DNA from: JACDAN01 sp963721345
GTDB taxonomy: Bacteria; Actinomycetota; Thermoleophilia; Gaiellales; Gaiellaceae
DNA length: 64,000 nucleotides
NCBI GenBank assembly: GCA_963721345.1
Contig: CAVRIT010000001.1
Span: 1,798,001 to 1,862,000 of the forward strand
Reading direction: 5' to 3'
Numbering within the stretch: the stretch's first letter is position 1; each line of letters begins with the position of its first letter. The translations under genes were made by a program, and so were the position numbers. The notes under the pieces were generated by a model. The model was not told where the DNA came from, did not search any database, and worked only from the letters and a program-made list of their open reading frames with translations. This document shows positions 7,762 through 16,669 of this stretch, one piece after another.

Positions 7762-10406
7762 TCCGCGTCGCGCTCCGCGGTCTTACCGGGAGGAAGCTCC
7801 GCACTGTTCTGACGGCGTTCGCGATCGTGCTCGGCGTCGCGATGGTGAGCGGCACCTACGTCCTCACCGACACGATCAACAAGGCATTCGACGCGATCTT
7901 CTCCGAGTCGTACGCCGGGACCGACGCCGCGATCACCGGCAAGGCGCCCGACATTTCCTTCGAAGGCACCGTGGCCGCCGCGCCCCCGATCCCGGCCTCG
8001 CTGCTCGAGCGTGTGCGACAACTGGAGGGTGTCGAGGCGGCGACGGGCACGATCGCCGACGAGACGTCGACGAAGATCGTGAAGCCGGACGGGAAGGCGA
8101 TCAACACCCAGGGAGCGCCGTCGTTCGGCCTGGGTATCGACCCCACCCAATCCCAGTTCAACCCGCTGAGGCTTGTCGAGGGCACCTGGCCTGCGGCAAA
8201 GGACGAGGTGGTGATCGACGCCGGCACCGCCGACAAGCAGAGCTACGAGGTCGGGGAGACGGTCCGGATCGCGACTCTGAAACCGGTTCGGCCGTTCCGC
8301 GTCACGGGCATCGCCCGCTATGGCAGCGTCGACTCGCTCGGCAGCGCCACGTTCGCCGTCTTCACGATCCCGGCGGCACAGGAGCTCCTCGACCGCGAGG
8401 GCCAGTTCGACATGATCTCGGTCGCCGCGAAGCCCGGCGTGACGCCGGAGGAGCTCGTCAAGGAGATCCAGCCGGTGCTGCCGGTGGAAACGGCCCAAGT
8501 CCGAACGGGGGTCGAGCAGGCCCAAGAGGAGTCGGGCGAGGTTGCCGAGTTCACGAGCTTCTTCCAGTACTTCCTGCTCGCCTTCGCTGCCGTCGCCCTC
8601 TTCGTCGGCGCGTTCGTCATCTTCAACACGATGTCGATCACCGTCGCGCAGCGAACGCGTGAGCTGGCGACCCTGCGAACGATCGGCGCCTCCCGAGGTC
8701 AGCTCAGGCGAGCCGTGCTGCTCGAGGCGTTCGCGATCGGCCTGGTCGCCTCGCTGATCGGCCTCGGCCTCGGCATCCTGCTCGCGGTCGGACTTCAGGC
8801 TCTCTTCAAGGTGCTCGGCTTCGAGCTGCCGACGACGGACATGGTGATCGCACCCAGGACGATCATCGTCGCGCTACTCGTGGGTGTCGGCGTCACCTTG
8901 CTCGCGGCCTTCGCGCCGGCGCTCAGGGCAACACGGATCTCGCCGATCCTCGCTGTCCGCGAGGGCGCCGAGCTTCCCAAGGGCCGCCTGTCGCGTTTCA
9001 CCCCGTACATCGCGCTCGTCCTCATCGCCCTGTCGGCGCTCTTGCTGGCCCGCGCGGCGCTCACTGACGATCTGCCGACCAGCGATCGACTGCTCTCGAT
9101 CGCCGGCGGAGTCCTGTTGCTGTTCGTCGGGATCGCGATGATCTCGTCGAAGCTGGTCCGGCCGCTGGCTGCGGTGATCGGCATTCCGGGCGAGAAGCTT
9201 GCAGGGGTGACGGGGTTCCTCGCGCGCAGGAACACGCTCCGGAACCCGGGCCGCACCGCCGCTACGGCGGCCGCGCTGATGATCGGCCTCGCGCTGGTGA
9301 CGTTCGTGGCGACCCTTTCGAACGGGATGAAAGAGTCGAACCGCGGCGCGATCGAAGAACAGATCGTCGCGGACTACGTGGTGACCTCACAGGACGGGTT
9401 CACACCGTTCGTCTCGGGCGCGGGGGACGCGGCGGAGACGGTGCCGGGGATCGAGCTGGCGACCAGCGTCCGCGCCGAGGTGGGTGAGGTGGCAGGGGTC
9501 GGCAAGTACATCACCGGGATCGAGACGGACAAGATCGCGGCGGTCTACAACTTCGACTGGGTCACGGGATCCGACGCGGTCCTGTCGCAGCTCGGAGAGA
9601 ACGGCGCGATCGTCGACAAGGACTTCGCCGAGGACCGCGGCTGGGAGATCGGCACGCCGTTCCAGCTCCTCTCGGCGGCCGGCAGGACGAAGACCCTGGA
9701 GGTGCGAGCCACCTACAACCCGCCGCCCTTCTACCAGCTGCTCGGGTCGGTGAGCATCGTCCAGTCCACGTTCGACAAGCTCTACGACCGCCCCCGCAAC
9801 CAATTCACGTTCATCAACGTCCCCGGTGAGCCGACCCCGGCCAACGAGGAGCCGATCGAGCAGGCGCTCGCCAGCTTCCCCGATGCCAAGGTGCTGACTC
9901 GCGAAGGGTGGATCACCCAGCAGGACAAGGAGTTCAACCAGTTCCTGATCATGCTCTACGTCCTCCTTGCCCTCTCGGTGATCATCAGCATCTTCGGGAT
10001 GATCAACACGCTTGCACTCGCCGTTTACGAGCGCACCAGGGAGCTCGGGATGCTTCGGGCGGTGGGGATGACCCGCTGGCAGGCCCGGACGATGATCGGC
10101 TCCGAAAGCGTGATCACGGCGCTGATCGGCGCGGCGATCGGGTTGCCGCTCGGGATGCTCCTGGCAGCACTGGTGACGCGAGCGCTCGAGCAGTACGAGG
10201 TGCGCTATGCCGTCCCCCTGACCTCGTTGCTCGCGTTCGCGGTCGTCGCGGTGATCGTCGGCTTGGTCGCGGCGATCATGCCCGCCCAGCGCGCAGCCAA
10301 GCTGAACGTCCTGCAGGCTCTTCAGTACGAAGTAACCTCGCGCGCATGGTCTGGGCGATCTCCGGCGGCGCGGGATTCCTCGGGCTGCACCTCGCGCGCC
10401 GGCTGA
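7758..10406 (+). CDS. FtsX-like ABC permease (C-terminal tail probably shifted by an indel)
   Basis: Up to 882 residues with two FtsX domains. It has an N-terminal membrane helix (about 13-35), a MacB-like periplasmic domain (about 45-270), four-helix blocks near 275-400 and 745-870, and two middle helices. The segments NTMSITVAQRTRELATLRTIGAS and NTLALAVYERTRELGMLRAVGMT are the FtsX coupling motifs. The family usually stops just after LQALxYE. Here LQALQYE is reached at 10331, but the frame continues 24 residues to 10406, overlapping the next gene by 61 bp. Removing one A in GAAG at 10329-10332 would give an immediate TAA at 10333-10335. Confidence 0.9.
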   Translation: MIRVALRGLTGRKLRTVLTAFAIVLGVAMVSGTYVLTDTINKAFDAIFSESYAGTDAAITGKAPDISFEGTVAAAPPIPASLLERVRQLEGVEAATGTIADETSTKIVKPDGKAINTQGAPSFGLGIDPTQSQFNPLRLVEGTWPAAKDEVVIDAGTADKQSYEVGETVRIATLKPVRPFRVTGIARYGSVDSLGSATFAVFTIPAAQELLDREGQFDMISVAAKPGVTPEELVKEIQPVLPVETAQVRTGVEQAQEESGEVAEFTSFFQYFLLAFAAVALFVGAFVIFNTMSITVAQRTRELATLRTIGASRGQLRRAVLLEAFAIGLVASLIGLGLGILLAVGLQALFKVLGFELPTTDMVIAPRTIIVALLVGVGVTLLAAFAPALRATRISPILAVREGAELPKGRLSRFTPYIALVLIALSALLLARAALTDDLPTSDRLLSIAGGVLLLFVGIAMISSKLVRPLAAVIGIPGEKLAGVTGFLARRNTLRNPGRTAATAAALMIGLALVTFVATLSNGMKESNRGAIEEQIVADYVVTSQDGFTPFVSGAGDAAETVPGIELATSVRAEVGEVAGVGKYITGIETDKIAAVYNFDWVTGSDAVLSQLGENGAIVDKDFAEDRGWEIGTPFQLLSAAGRTKTLEVRATYNPPPFYQLLGSVSIVQSTFDKLYDRPRNQFTFINVPGEPTPANEEPIEQALASFPDAKVLTREGWITQQDKEFNQFLIMLYVLLALSVIISIFGMINTLALAVYERTRELGMLRAVGMTRWQARTMIGSESVITALIGAAIGLPLGMLLAALVTRALEQYEVRYAVPLTSLLAFAVVAVIVGLVAAIMPAQRAAKLNVLQALQYEVTSRAWSGRSPAARDSSGCTSRAG

Positions 10407-11377
10407 TCGCCGAGGGACACGAGGTGCGGTCGCTCGACCTCGTGCCCCTCGACGAGCCCGAGCTGGAGGTCGAGGAGATTCGCGGTGACATTCGCGACGA
10501 GCAGGCCTCACGCCGGCTTGTCGACGGCGCGCGCATCCTCGTCCACGCCGCCGCCGCGCTCCCGATCCGGGGCTCGCGCGACGAGATCCGCTCGGTCAAC
10601 GTCGACGGCACCGCGACGCTGCTCGCCGCAGCCGCCGAAGCGGGGGTGAAGCGCGTGATCCTCGTCTCCTCGACCGCGGTCTACGGCGTCCCCGAGAAGC
10701 ACCCGATCGAGGAAGACGACCCGCTCGTCGGCGTCGGTCACTACGGCGAGTCGAAGATCGCGGCCGAAGAGGTGTGCCGCGCGTTCATCCGCCGCGGGCT
10801 CGACTGCGTGATCGTCCGCCCGAAGACGTTCATCGGGCCCGAGCGGCTCGGCGTCTTCGAGATCCTCTTCGACTGGATTCGCGAGGGACGGCGGATCTAC
10901 GTCCTGGGCGACGGCTCGAACCGCTACCAGCTGCTCGCCGTGGAGGATCTCGTCGAGGCGATCGTCCGCTCGGGCGCGAAGCGCGCAGCGCGAAACGAGA
11001 CGCTCAACGTCGGCGCGAGGGAGTTCGGGACGGTCCGCTCAGACCTGCAGGCGCTGATCGACCACGCGGGCTCGTCCAGCCGCGTCACGCCGGTCCCGAT
11101 CCGCCCTGCCGAGGTCACGCTGCGCGCGCTCGAGCTCGCGCGCCTCTCGCCGCTCGTCGAGTGGCACTACAGGACGGCCCACCGCGACTCCTTCGTCGAC
11201 GTCTCGCACGCCGAGGAGATCCTCGGCTGGAAGCCGCGCCTCTCGAACGCGCAGACCTTGATCGAGACCTACGACTGGTACCTCGCACACCGCCACGAGA
11301 TCGCCGACGGCGGCGGTGTCACGCACCGCGTCCCGTGGAACCAGCGCGCACTCGGCGTTCTGAAGAAGATCTCCTGA
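10346..11377 (+). CDS. NAD-dependent epimerase/dehydratase (extended SDR)
   Basis: A 343-residue protein starting MVWAISGGAGFLGLHL, with the GGAGFLG dinucleotide motif at the N-terminus, VSSTAVYG (catalytic Ser/Thr region) and YGESK (Tyr-xxx-Lys). The C-terminal half includes RPKTFIGP and a substrate-binding region as in nucleotide-sugar epimerases. Probably acts on a nucleotide sugar in envelope polysaccharide synthesis. The start lies inside the tail of the FtsX frame, an overlap likely to be artificial. Its stop overlaps the downstream methyltransferase ATG by 1 base (TGATG). Substrate unknown. Confidence 0.88.
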   Translation: MVWAISGGAGFLGLHLARRLIAEGHEVRSLDLVPLDEPELEVEEIRGDIRDEQASRRLVDGARILVHAAAALPIRGSRDEIRSVNVDGTATLLAAAAEAGVKRVILVSSTAVYGVPEKHPIEEDDPLVGVGHYGESKIAAEEVCRAFIRRGLDCVIVRPKTFIGPERLGVFEILFDWIREGRRIYVLGDGSNRYQLLAVEDLVEAIVRSGAKRAARNETLNVGAREFGTVRSDLQALIDHAGSSSRVTPVPIRPAEVTLRALELARLSPLVEWHYRTAHRDSFVDVSHAEEILGWKPRLSNAQTLIETYDWYLAHRHEIADGGGVTHRVPWNQRALGVLKKIS

Positions 11378-12132
11378 TGGGCGCCCGCGACGACTGGGAC
11401 GAGTTCTTCGACGAGGTGTACCTCGAGACGTATCCCGCCCGCCTCGGCGAGGAGGAGTCCGCGGAGGAGGCCCTTGCCGCTGCGAAACTGGCGGCGCTCG
11501 AGCCCCCGGCCGAGATCCTCGACGCGCCGGGCGGTTTCGGCCGCCACTCGATCCCTCTGGCCCGGGCGGGCTACCGCGTCACCTCGGTCGACCGCTCGTC
11601 CGTCCAGCAGGAGGAAGGCCGCCGCCGAGCCGGCGAGGGCGACGGGCCGGAATGGGTTCAGGCGGACTTCCGCGAGCTGCCGTTCGAAGACGAGCGCTTC
11701 GACGCGGTGCTCAACCTGTTCACCTCGATCGGCTACCGGGGGGAGGACGCCGATCGAAAGATGCTCGGCGAGTTCCTGCGCGTGCTCAGGCCGGGCGGGG
11801 CACTCGTGATGGAGACGCTCCACCGCGACCGGCTGATGGCGATCTTCCAGGAGCGGGGCTGGGAGCCTCTCGGGGACGACGCGCTCTTCGCCGAGGAGCG
11901 CCGCTTCGACCACGTGGCCGGCGAGATCGAGACCACGCACATCTTCATCGCCGGCGGCAAGCGGCGAGACGCGACGTTCCGTCTGCGGGTCTACACCGTC
12001 ACCGAGCTCGTCCGGATGCTGGACGAGCTCGGCTTCGCCGAGATCGAGTGCTTCGGCGACTACGACGGGGCTGAGCTTTCACGCGAGACAAGGGTCGTCG
12101 TCCGCGCGCGAAAGCTCGCCCCGCCGGACTAA
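11377..12132 (+). CDS. Class I SAM-dependent methyltransferase
   Basis: A 251-residue protein. Motif I is ILDAPGGFGRHSIPLA (about 47-62), followed by VTSVDRSS, then WVQADFRELPF and a post-motif FDAVLNLFTSIGY. LRPGGALVMET matches motif III. This is the Methyltransf_25/11 layout. The GGFGRHS variant and MLDELGF near the C-terminus resemble small-molecule or sugar methyltransferases. Translationally coupled to the epimerase by a TGATG overlap, so it may modify the same product. Substrate unknown. Confidence 0.85.
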   Translation: MGARDDWDEFFDEVYLETYPARLGEEESAEEALAAAKLAALEPPAEILDAPGGFGRHSIPLARAGYRVTSVDRSSVQQEEGRRRAGEGDGPEWVQADFRELPFEDERFDAVLNLFTSIGYRGEDADRKMLGEFLRVLRPGGALVMETLHRDRLMAIFQERGWEPLGDDALFAEERRFDHVAGEIETTHIFIAGGKRRDATFRLRVYTVTELVRMLDELGFAEIECFGDYDGAELSRETRVVVRARKLAPPD

Positions 12133-12630
12133 CTACTCTGCAGGCTCGTTCGGGTCTTCCTCGGCGGCGAGCTGGAGCGAGCCTTGCCGCACCTGCTCGA
12201 AATGCCGCTGCTGGATCGGCGTCGCCCACCGGATGACCTCGTCGAGCTGACTGTTGCCGGCCTGCTCGTTCATCGTCCCGAGGATCTCCCAGTGGCCGAC
12301 CTCGCCGGCCTCAGCCATCGTGAGGAACTCGAAGCCGTCGAGCGCGTCGGCGTCCGAGCCGAGGTAGGTCTGCATCATCTCGGTCGCTTCCTGCTTCGTC
12401 TCGCGCGCCTTCTCGAGGATCGCGGTCTTCTTGCCGTCGAGCTGCTCGACGACCGACGTCGTCCGCTCCTCCGTCTCGACCGCCTCCTTGCGCATCCGCT
12501 GCAGCGCCTGCTTCAGCTCGCCGTCGTCGACGAGCTTCTCGACCTTCTCGGTCGCGCCCTGCGCGGCTTGCGCGAGACCGATGACCTCCGCGATCTTCGT
12601 GTCCAGATTGGTCAGCTCTGCCACGTTCAC
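12133..12630 (-). CDS. Ferritin-like (DUF892/YciE-type) helical protein
   Basis: A 165-residue, almost all-helical acidic protein starting at a GTG with GGAGGAGGG immediately upstream. It contains four predicted helices with HWEILGTMNEQAGNSQLDEVIRW in the third and fourth, reminiscent of DUF892/YciE ferritin-like bundles. Several Glu/His positions (E27-E30 region, H116, H146) could bind metal, but an intact di-iron ExxH pair is not obvious. Convergent with the methyltransferase, whose stop it abuts. Family call is tentative. Confidence 0.5.
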   Translation of the reverse strand: MNVAELTNLDTKIAEVIGLAQAAQGATEKVEKLVDDGELKQALQRMRKEAVETEERTTSVVEQLDGKKTAILEKARETKQEATEMMQTYLGSDADALDGFEFLTMAEAGEVGHWEILGTMNEQAGNSQLDEVIRWATPIQQRHFEQVRQGSLQLAAEEDPNEPAE

Positions 12631-12685
12631 CCCTCCTCCGAGTTCGTTTGTGCGGGCTGAGTACCCAGCCCGCTAGGAGCCAAAC

Positions 12686-13321
12686 TCAGAGGGAAATCTT
12701 GCGCGCATAGAAGCCTTCGGCGAGGCCGCTGGGCGAGTTGCACTCCATCCCGCGCAGGCGCATGAGGCCCATGAACAGGTCCTCGGTGAACCAGCGCTTC
12801 TCCCGCTGCGACGGGAACGACTCGAGCAGGAGCTCGACCTTCCGTTGCGCCTGCTCTTCGTCCAGCGGGACGAAGACGTTGGGCCGGCCGAGGTCACCGT
12901 CGTACTTGGGGATCTCGTACTCGAGGATCAGATGGTCGCGGAAGGTGTTCCACGTCAGCTCGGCGACGAGCCGGTGGTCCTGATGACGGTCCGCCTCGTG
13001 GTGGGTGAGGACGAGATCGGGCTCCACACGGCCCTTGAGATCCTCGAAGAACTCCTTCACCTCGGCGGCGTAGGGGAAGAACGCGTCGCGGAAGCCCTGC
13101 ACCTCCGCCTGGGCGACGCCGTAGGCTGCGGCACTCGCGCGCGCTTCCTCGGCGCGCTCACCCTTGGCGCCGAGCACGACCCAGTGAAGGTCGAGACCGC
13201 CGGGCTCCTGCGCGAGCCGCAGCAGCGTCCCGCCGCAGCCGATCTCGATGTCGTCGGCGTGCGAGCCGATCACGAGCACACGGAGCTGCCGCTCGTCGCC
13301 GGCGAGCTTGAGCCTGAGCAC
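12686..13321 (-). CDS. PIG-L/LmbE family deacetylase
   Basis: A 211-residue protein with SHADDIEIGCGG at 20-31 (H21, D23, D24) and THHEADRHQDHR near residue 107. These are the zinc-binding motifs of the PIG-L/MshB family, which removes N-acetyl groups from sugars. Next to a sugar-1-phosphate cytidylyltransferase it probably works on an aminosugar precursor or glycan. The upstream cytidylyltransferase ends 10 bp before this start, so the two form an operon. Not the mycothiol enzyme by any specific evidence. Confidence 0.88.
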   Translation of the reverse strand: MLRLKLAGDERQLRVLVIGSHADDIEIGCGGTLLRLAQEPGGLDLHWVVLGAKGERAEEARASAAAYGVAQAEVQGFRDAFFPYAAEVKEFFEDLKGRVEPDLVLTHHEADRHQDHRLVAELTWNTFRDHLILEYEIPKYDGDLGRPNVFVPLDEEQAQRKVELLLESFPSQREKRWFTEDLFMGLMRLRGMECNSPSGLAEGFYARKISL

Positions 13322-13331
13322 AGACGCGAGC

Positions 13332-14054
13332 CTATCCGGAGGCGACGGCGGGCCCGGACTCCCAGACCTGCCACACGCTGCCGCCGCTCTCGACGAGCGC
13401 CTCGAGGCGCTGCTTGTCCTTGAGCGTGTCCATCGGCGCCCAGAAGCCTTCGTAGGCGTAGGTGGCGAGCTCGCCGGCCGCGATCAGCCGGTTGAACATC
13501 GCCGGGAGATCCTCGCCGGCCTCGAGGTAGTCGAAGACGTCGCGCCGGAAGACGAAGTAGCCGCCGTTGATCCAGAGGCCGCTCTCGGCGATGTCGTGGA
13601 ACGCCGTGACGTTCGCGCCGTCCGCCGTGACCACGTTGAACGTGTAGTTCGGCCGCACCGACAGCAGGCTCGCGACCTTGCCGGACCCGGCGTGGTGCTC
13701 GATCAACGTCGGCAGCGGTACGTCGGTGACCGTGTCGCCGTAGTTCGCGAGGAAGGTGTCCTCGCCCTCGAGCGCGTCGCGCACCGCGTAGAAGCGCTCG
13801 CCGATGCTGGAGTCGAGCCCGGTGTCGACGTAGCGGATCCGGAAGTCGTGCGGCGTGCGCTCGAAGTAGTCGCGGATCGCATTCGCCTGGTGGCCGACGC
13901 AGACGACGAAGTCCCGGTGCCCGAAGTGGGCGTAGTAGCGCATGATGTGCCAGAGGAGCGGGCGCCCGCCGATCGGGACCATCGGCTTCGGCAACGAGCC
14001 CACGGCGCCGCGCAGGCGCATGCCCTGTCCGCCGCAGAAGAGGACGACTTTCAC
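13332..14054 (-). CDS. rfbF: Glucose-1-phosphate cytidylyltransferase-like nucleotidyltransferase
   Basis: A 240-residue enzyme starting MKVVLFCGGQGMRLR, the nucleotide-binding GGxGxR loop, followed by PKPMVPIGGRPLLWHIM, as in RfbF (CTP + glucose-1-phosphate to CDP-glucose). GDTVTDV around 107-113 matches the metal/NTP site. INGGYFVF and EGFWAPMDTLKD also match this subfamily rather than RmlA. Makes an activated sugar for 3,6-dideoxyhexose or related glycans. Cotranscribed with the PIG-L deacetylase. Substrate specificity is inferred. Confidence 0.85.
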   Translation of the reverse strand: MKVVLFCGGQGMRLRGAVGSLPKPMVPIGGRPLLWHIMRYYAHFGHRDFVVCVGHQANAIRDYFERTPHDFRIRYVDTGLDSSIGERFYAVRDALEGEDTFLANYGDTVTDVPLPTLIEHHAGSGKVASLLSVRPNYTFNVVTADGANVTAFHDIAESGLWINGGYFVFRRDVFDYLEAGEDLPAMFNRLIAAGELATYAYEGFWAPMDTLKDKQRLEALVESGGSVWQVWESGPAVASG

Positions 14055-14096
14055 CGCTGACTCAGCTTGAGCGACTCCCGCCGCTCCGGGGATCCC

Positions 14097-14762
14097 TCAT
14101 TCGAGGGAAACCAGCTCCCGCAGCCGCTCGGCGTAGCGCGGGGCAGTGGGCTCGTCCTCGTGCCGGAAGTAGCAGTACACGTCGACGCCATTGTCCAAGA
14201 CGGGCCGGATGCGAGAGGCCCACTCGCGGAGGTCGCCGTCGCTGTACGGGGGCTCACGGAGCCGCAAATAGCGGAAAGGCGCGGTGGCTCCGAGGTCGTT
14301 CACGCGCACCGCGTTGTCCGGCAGCTCGAGCTCGGGCTCGCTCCACGAGTCGTGCCGGAAGTCGAACGCGACGCGGAGACCGGGGTCGATCGAGCCGAGC
14401 GCCAGCTGGAGGAAACCCTCGTCGCGGGCCGAGCCGACCAGCACGCGGATCGGCCCGAGGCGGTCGCCGAGCCGGCGCACCCGCTCTTCGAAGGTCGCGA
14501 GCTCGCCGAGGCGGAAGGCGTTCAGCTTGGGCGCGAAGGTGAAGCCGGACGGCGTCGCCGCGGCCCAGCGCTCGAACTGCTCCTCGGAGGGGATGCGGTA
14601 GCCCGTCGTGTTCAGCTCGACGCTCGGCAGCCGCTCCGCGTAGTGGCGAAGGAACTCGGCCGGCTTCGCGCCCGGCGGGTAGAAGCCGGGCTTCCAGCTG
14701 GGGTAGGACCAGCCCGAGGTGCCGACCGAGAGCCGCAGTACACTCGAATTCGTGGCCGTCAC
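14097..14762 (-). CDS. DUF72 domain protein (YecE-like)
   Basis: About 221 residues. The core starts VGTSGWSYPSWKPGFYP and contains the usual DUF72 segments ELNTTGYRIPSEEQFERWA, FTFAPKLN, VAFDFRHDSW and YCYFRHED near the end. DUF72 proteins are TIM-barrel proteins of unknown function. The GTG at 14762 is the only sensible in-frame start; it overlaps the thyX start on the other strand by about 11 bp, so the two are divergent with interlocked 5' ends. Confidence 0.82.
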   Translation of the reverse strand: MTATNSSVLRLSVGTSGWSYPSWKPGFYPPGAKPAEFLRHYAERLPSVELNTTGYRIPSEEQFERWAAATPSGFTFAPKLNAFRLGELATFEERVRRLGDRLGPIRVLVGSARDEGFLQLALGSIDPGLRVAFDFRHDSWSEPELELPDNAVRVNDLGATAPFRYLRLREPPYSDGDLREWASRIRPVLDNGVDVYCYFRHEDEPTAPRYAERLRELVSLE

Positions 14763-15460
14763 CCCTGAAGTGATAGCCCAGGGCTCGATTCCGGTCCTGG
14801 ACCACGGCTTCGTCCGCCTCGACGAGTCGATGGCCGACGACCTCTCGGTCGTGAACGGCGCGCGGGTCAGCTTCGCGCGGCACAAGACGGAGATGGACGA
14901 CGGTGACGCCGGCCTGATCCGCTTCCTGATGCGCGAGCGGCACGGGACGCCGTTCGAGCACAACGCGTTCCGCTTCCACATCCGCGCGCCGATCTTCGTC
15001 GCGCGCGAGTGGTTCCGCCATCGCGTCGGCTCGTTCAACGAGTTCTCGATGCGCTACGCGAAGGCGACCGACGACTTCTACGTCCCGGCGCCGGAGGACG
15101 TCCGCAGTCAGGTGGGCAAGCCGGGCGCCTACTCGTTCGAGCCGGTCTCGGACGAAGTTCGCCGAGACCACTCGCGAAGAGCTCCGGCAGGTGTACGAGG
15201 CGGCTTTCGCGGCGTACGAGCGGCTCGTCGAGCTCGGCGTCGCGCGCGAGCTGGCGCGGGCGGCGCTGCCCGTCGGGGCCTACACCGAGTTCTACTGGAC
15301 GGTCAACGCGCGAGCGCTCATGAACTTCCTCTCGCTCCGCAACGCCGAGGCGGCGCAGCGGGAGATCCGGCGCTACGCCGAGGCCTGCGAGAGGTTCTTC
15401 GCCGAGCGGATGCCGATCACGTACGAGGCGTTCGTCGCGAACAACCGCACCGCGCCCTAG
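14752..15460 (+). pseudogene. thyX: Flavin-dependent thymidylate synthase ThyX, split by a +1 frameshift
   Basis: The 709-base span is one base too long for an open frame. The first frame (GTG at 14752) encodes the N-terminal half with the ThyX signature RHRVGSFNEFS and SMRY. The frame then shifts near 15151-15157 into a second frame (FAETTREELRQVYEAAF) that runs to the stop at 15460 and carries GAYTEFYWTVNARALMNFLSLR. Removing one A from GAAG restores a continuous protein of about 235 residues. ThyX makes dTMP from dUMP using folate and FAD, and no thyA is seen here, so a sequence error is more likely than loss. Confidence 0.88.
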
Positions 15461-16062
15461 AGGTTCACCTTGCCCGTCCAGAGGACCTTGTCGTCCTTGT
15501 GCGTCTTCGCGTCGTAGTGCAGCACGACCCAGCCGTCGAAGCGGTGCAGGTTGTAGGCCGCGGACATCCGTACCGTCTGTTGGCTGGGTCCCGAGACGTT
15601 GAACGTCCCGCAGGTGACGACCGGCTTGCCGTCCCTTGTCAGGGCGAGGGTGTAGTAGTCGCCTCCACGCAGCTTGTCGAGACCCTCGACGGTCACGAGC
15701 ATCGGCCAGTTGCCGTCGTTGCCTTTGTAGCCGAGCTGGAGCGCGCCTGACACGCCGTCGCCCTTCATCGCGATCGTGTCGCGAATGGCCACGGACGGCT
15801 CGTCGAAGCCCCGCGGCCGCCCGGCGAAGTACCCGATCGCGAAGGTCGCGGCGATCAGGACGGCGAAGGCGAGTGCCGTTGCCGCGCGGCGGCTCCACCA
15901 CCGGCGCCGCTCCTGCTCCTGGGGGACCGGGGCTGAGGTGAGCGCCGGAGAGAGCTCGGGCGGGGGACCCGCCTGGAGCAGCAGCTCGTGCACGCGCCGC
16001 AGCCGCTCGCGCTCCTCCGGGTTCTCGATGCCCTCGACCAGCTCGTCGAAGTCGCGCGTCAC
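15457..16062 (-). CDS. Anti-sigma-K factor, RskA-like
   Basis: A 201-residue protein with a short cytoplasmic N-terminus and one membrane helix (about 60-81, AATALAFAVLIAATFAIGYF). The extracytoplasmic RskA domain contains GGDYYTLALTRDGKPVVTCGTFNV and ends in DDKVLWTGKVNL. RskA proteins bind and silence SigK until proteolysis. It overlaps the sigma gene by 4 bp (ATGA), the standard pairing. Its 3' end overlaps thyX by 4 bp in convergent orientation. The N-terminal zinc-binding anti-sigma motif (HxxxCxxC) is absent, as in many RskA proteins. Confidence 0.87.
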   Translation of the reverse strand: MTRDFDELVEGIENPEERERLRRVHELLLQAGPPPELSPALTSAPVPQEQERRRWWSRRAATALAFAVLIAATFAIGYFAGRPRGFDEPSVAIRDTIAMKGDGVSGALQLGYKGNDGNWPMLVTVEGLDKLRGGDYYTLALTRDGKPVVTCGTFNVSGPSQQTVRMSAAYNLHRFDGWVVLHYDAKTHKDDKVLWTGKVNL

Positions 16063-16658
16063 AGCACGTCCCCCAGCATCTCCGCGAGCCGCGCCAGCCC
16101 GGTGCGCGTCCTCGTCTTGACCGTCCCGAGCGGGATGCCCAGCAGGTCGGCGACCTCGGACTGCGAGCGCCCGCCCCAGTAGGCGAGCTCGAGCACGACG
16201 CGCTCGTTCTCGGGCAGCGACGCGATCGCGTTGTGGACGCGCCAGGCGACCCAGCCCGACTCGGCGCGTTCGGCCGGCGTCTCGTCCCCAGCCTGCTCGT
16301 CGACGCCTTCGACCGGCGGCTCGCGCCGAGCCCTTCCGTTGTCGACGATCGCGTTTCGCGCCACGGCGTAGAGCCAGGGCGCTCCGGGGCCGCGCTCGGG
16401 CCGGTAGCTGCGTGCGGCGCGCCAGACCGACGCGAAGGTTTCCTGGACGGCATCCTCCGCGCGGCCGCGGTCCCCGAGCCTTCGCAGCGCGAGCCCGAAG
16501 ACGGGACGCGCGTAGCGTCGATAGAGGGTCTCGAAGGCGCCCCGGTCCCCCGAACCGACTCGCGTGATCAGTTCCCCGTCGCTGATCTCCCGGTCCACCG
16601 GCTGAATGGTTGCGTGTCGAGGCGCAAGCGGCAAGGCAGCCGCTGCTGAAGCGGTCAT
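16059..16658 (-). CDS. ECF RNA polymerase sigma factor, SigK-like
   Basis: A 199-residue ECF sigma factor. I chose the ATG at 16658 because AAAGGAA precedes it; a much longer upstream frame would run into the SDR gene. Region 2 contains FETLYRRYARPVFGLALRRLGDRGRAEDAVQETFASVWRAA in outline, and region 4 contains LPENERVVLELAYWGGRSQSEVA followed by a LGIPLGTVKTRTRTGL helix-turn-helix. Partner is the RskA-like gene immediately downstream. The SDR gene ends 12 bp upstream, so all three are probably one transcript. Confidence 0.9.
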   Translation of the reverse strand: MTASAAAALPLAPRHATIQPVDREISDGELITRVGSGDRGAFETLYRRYARPVFGLALRRLGDRGRAEDAVQETFASVWRAARSYRPERGPGAPWLYAVARNAIVDNGRARREPPVEGVDEQAGDETPAERAESGWVAWRVHNAIASLPENERVVLELAYWGGRSQSEVADLLGIPLGTVKTRTRTGLARLAEMLGDVL

Positions 16659-16669
16659 TTCCTTTGGGT

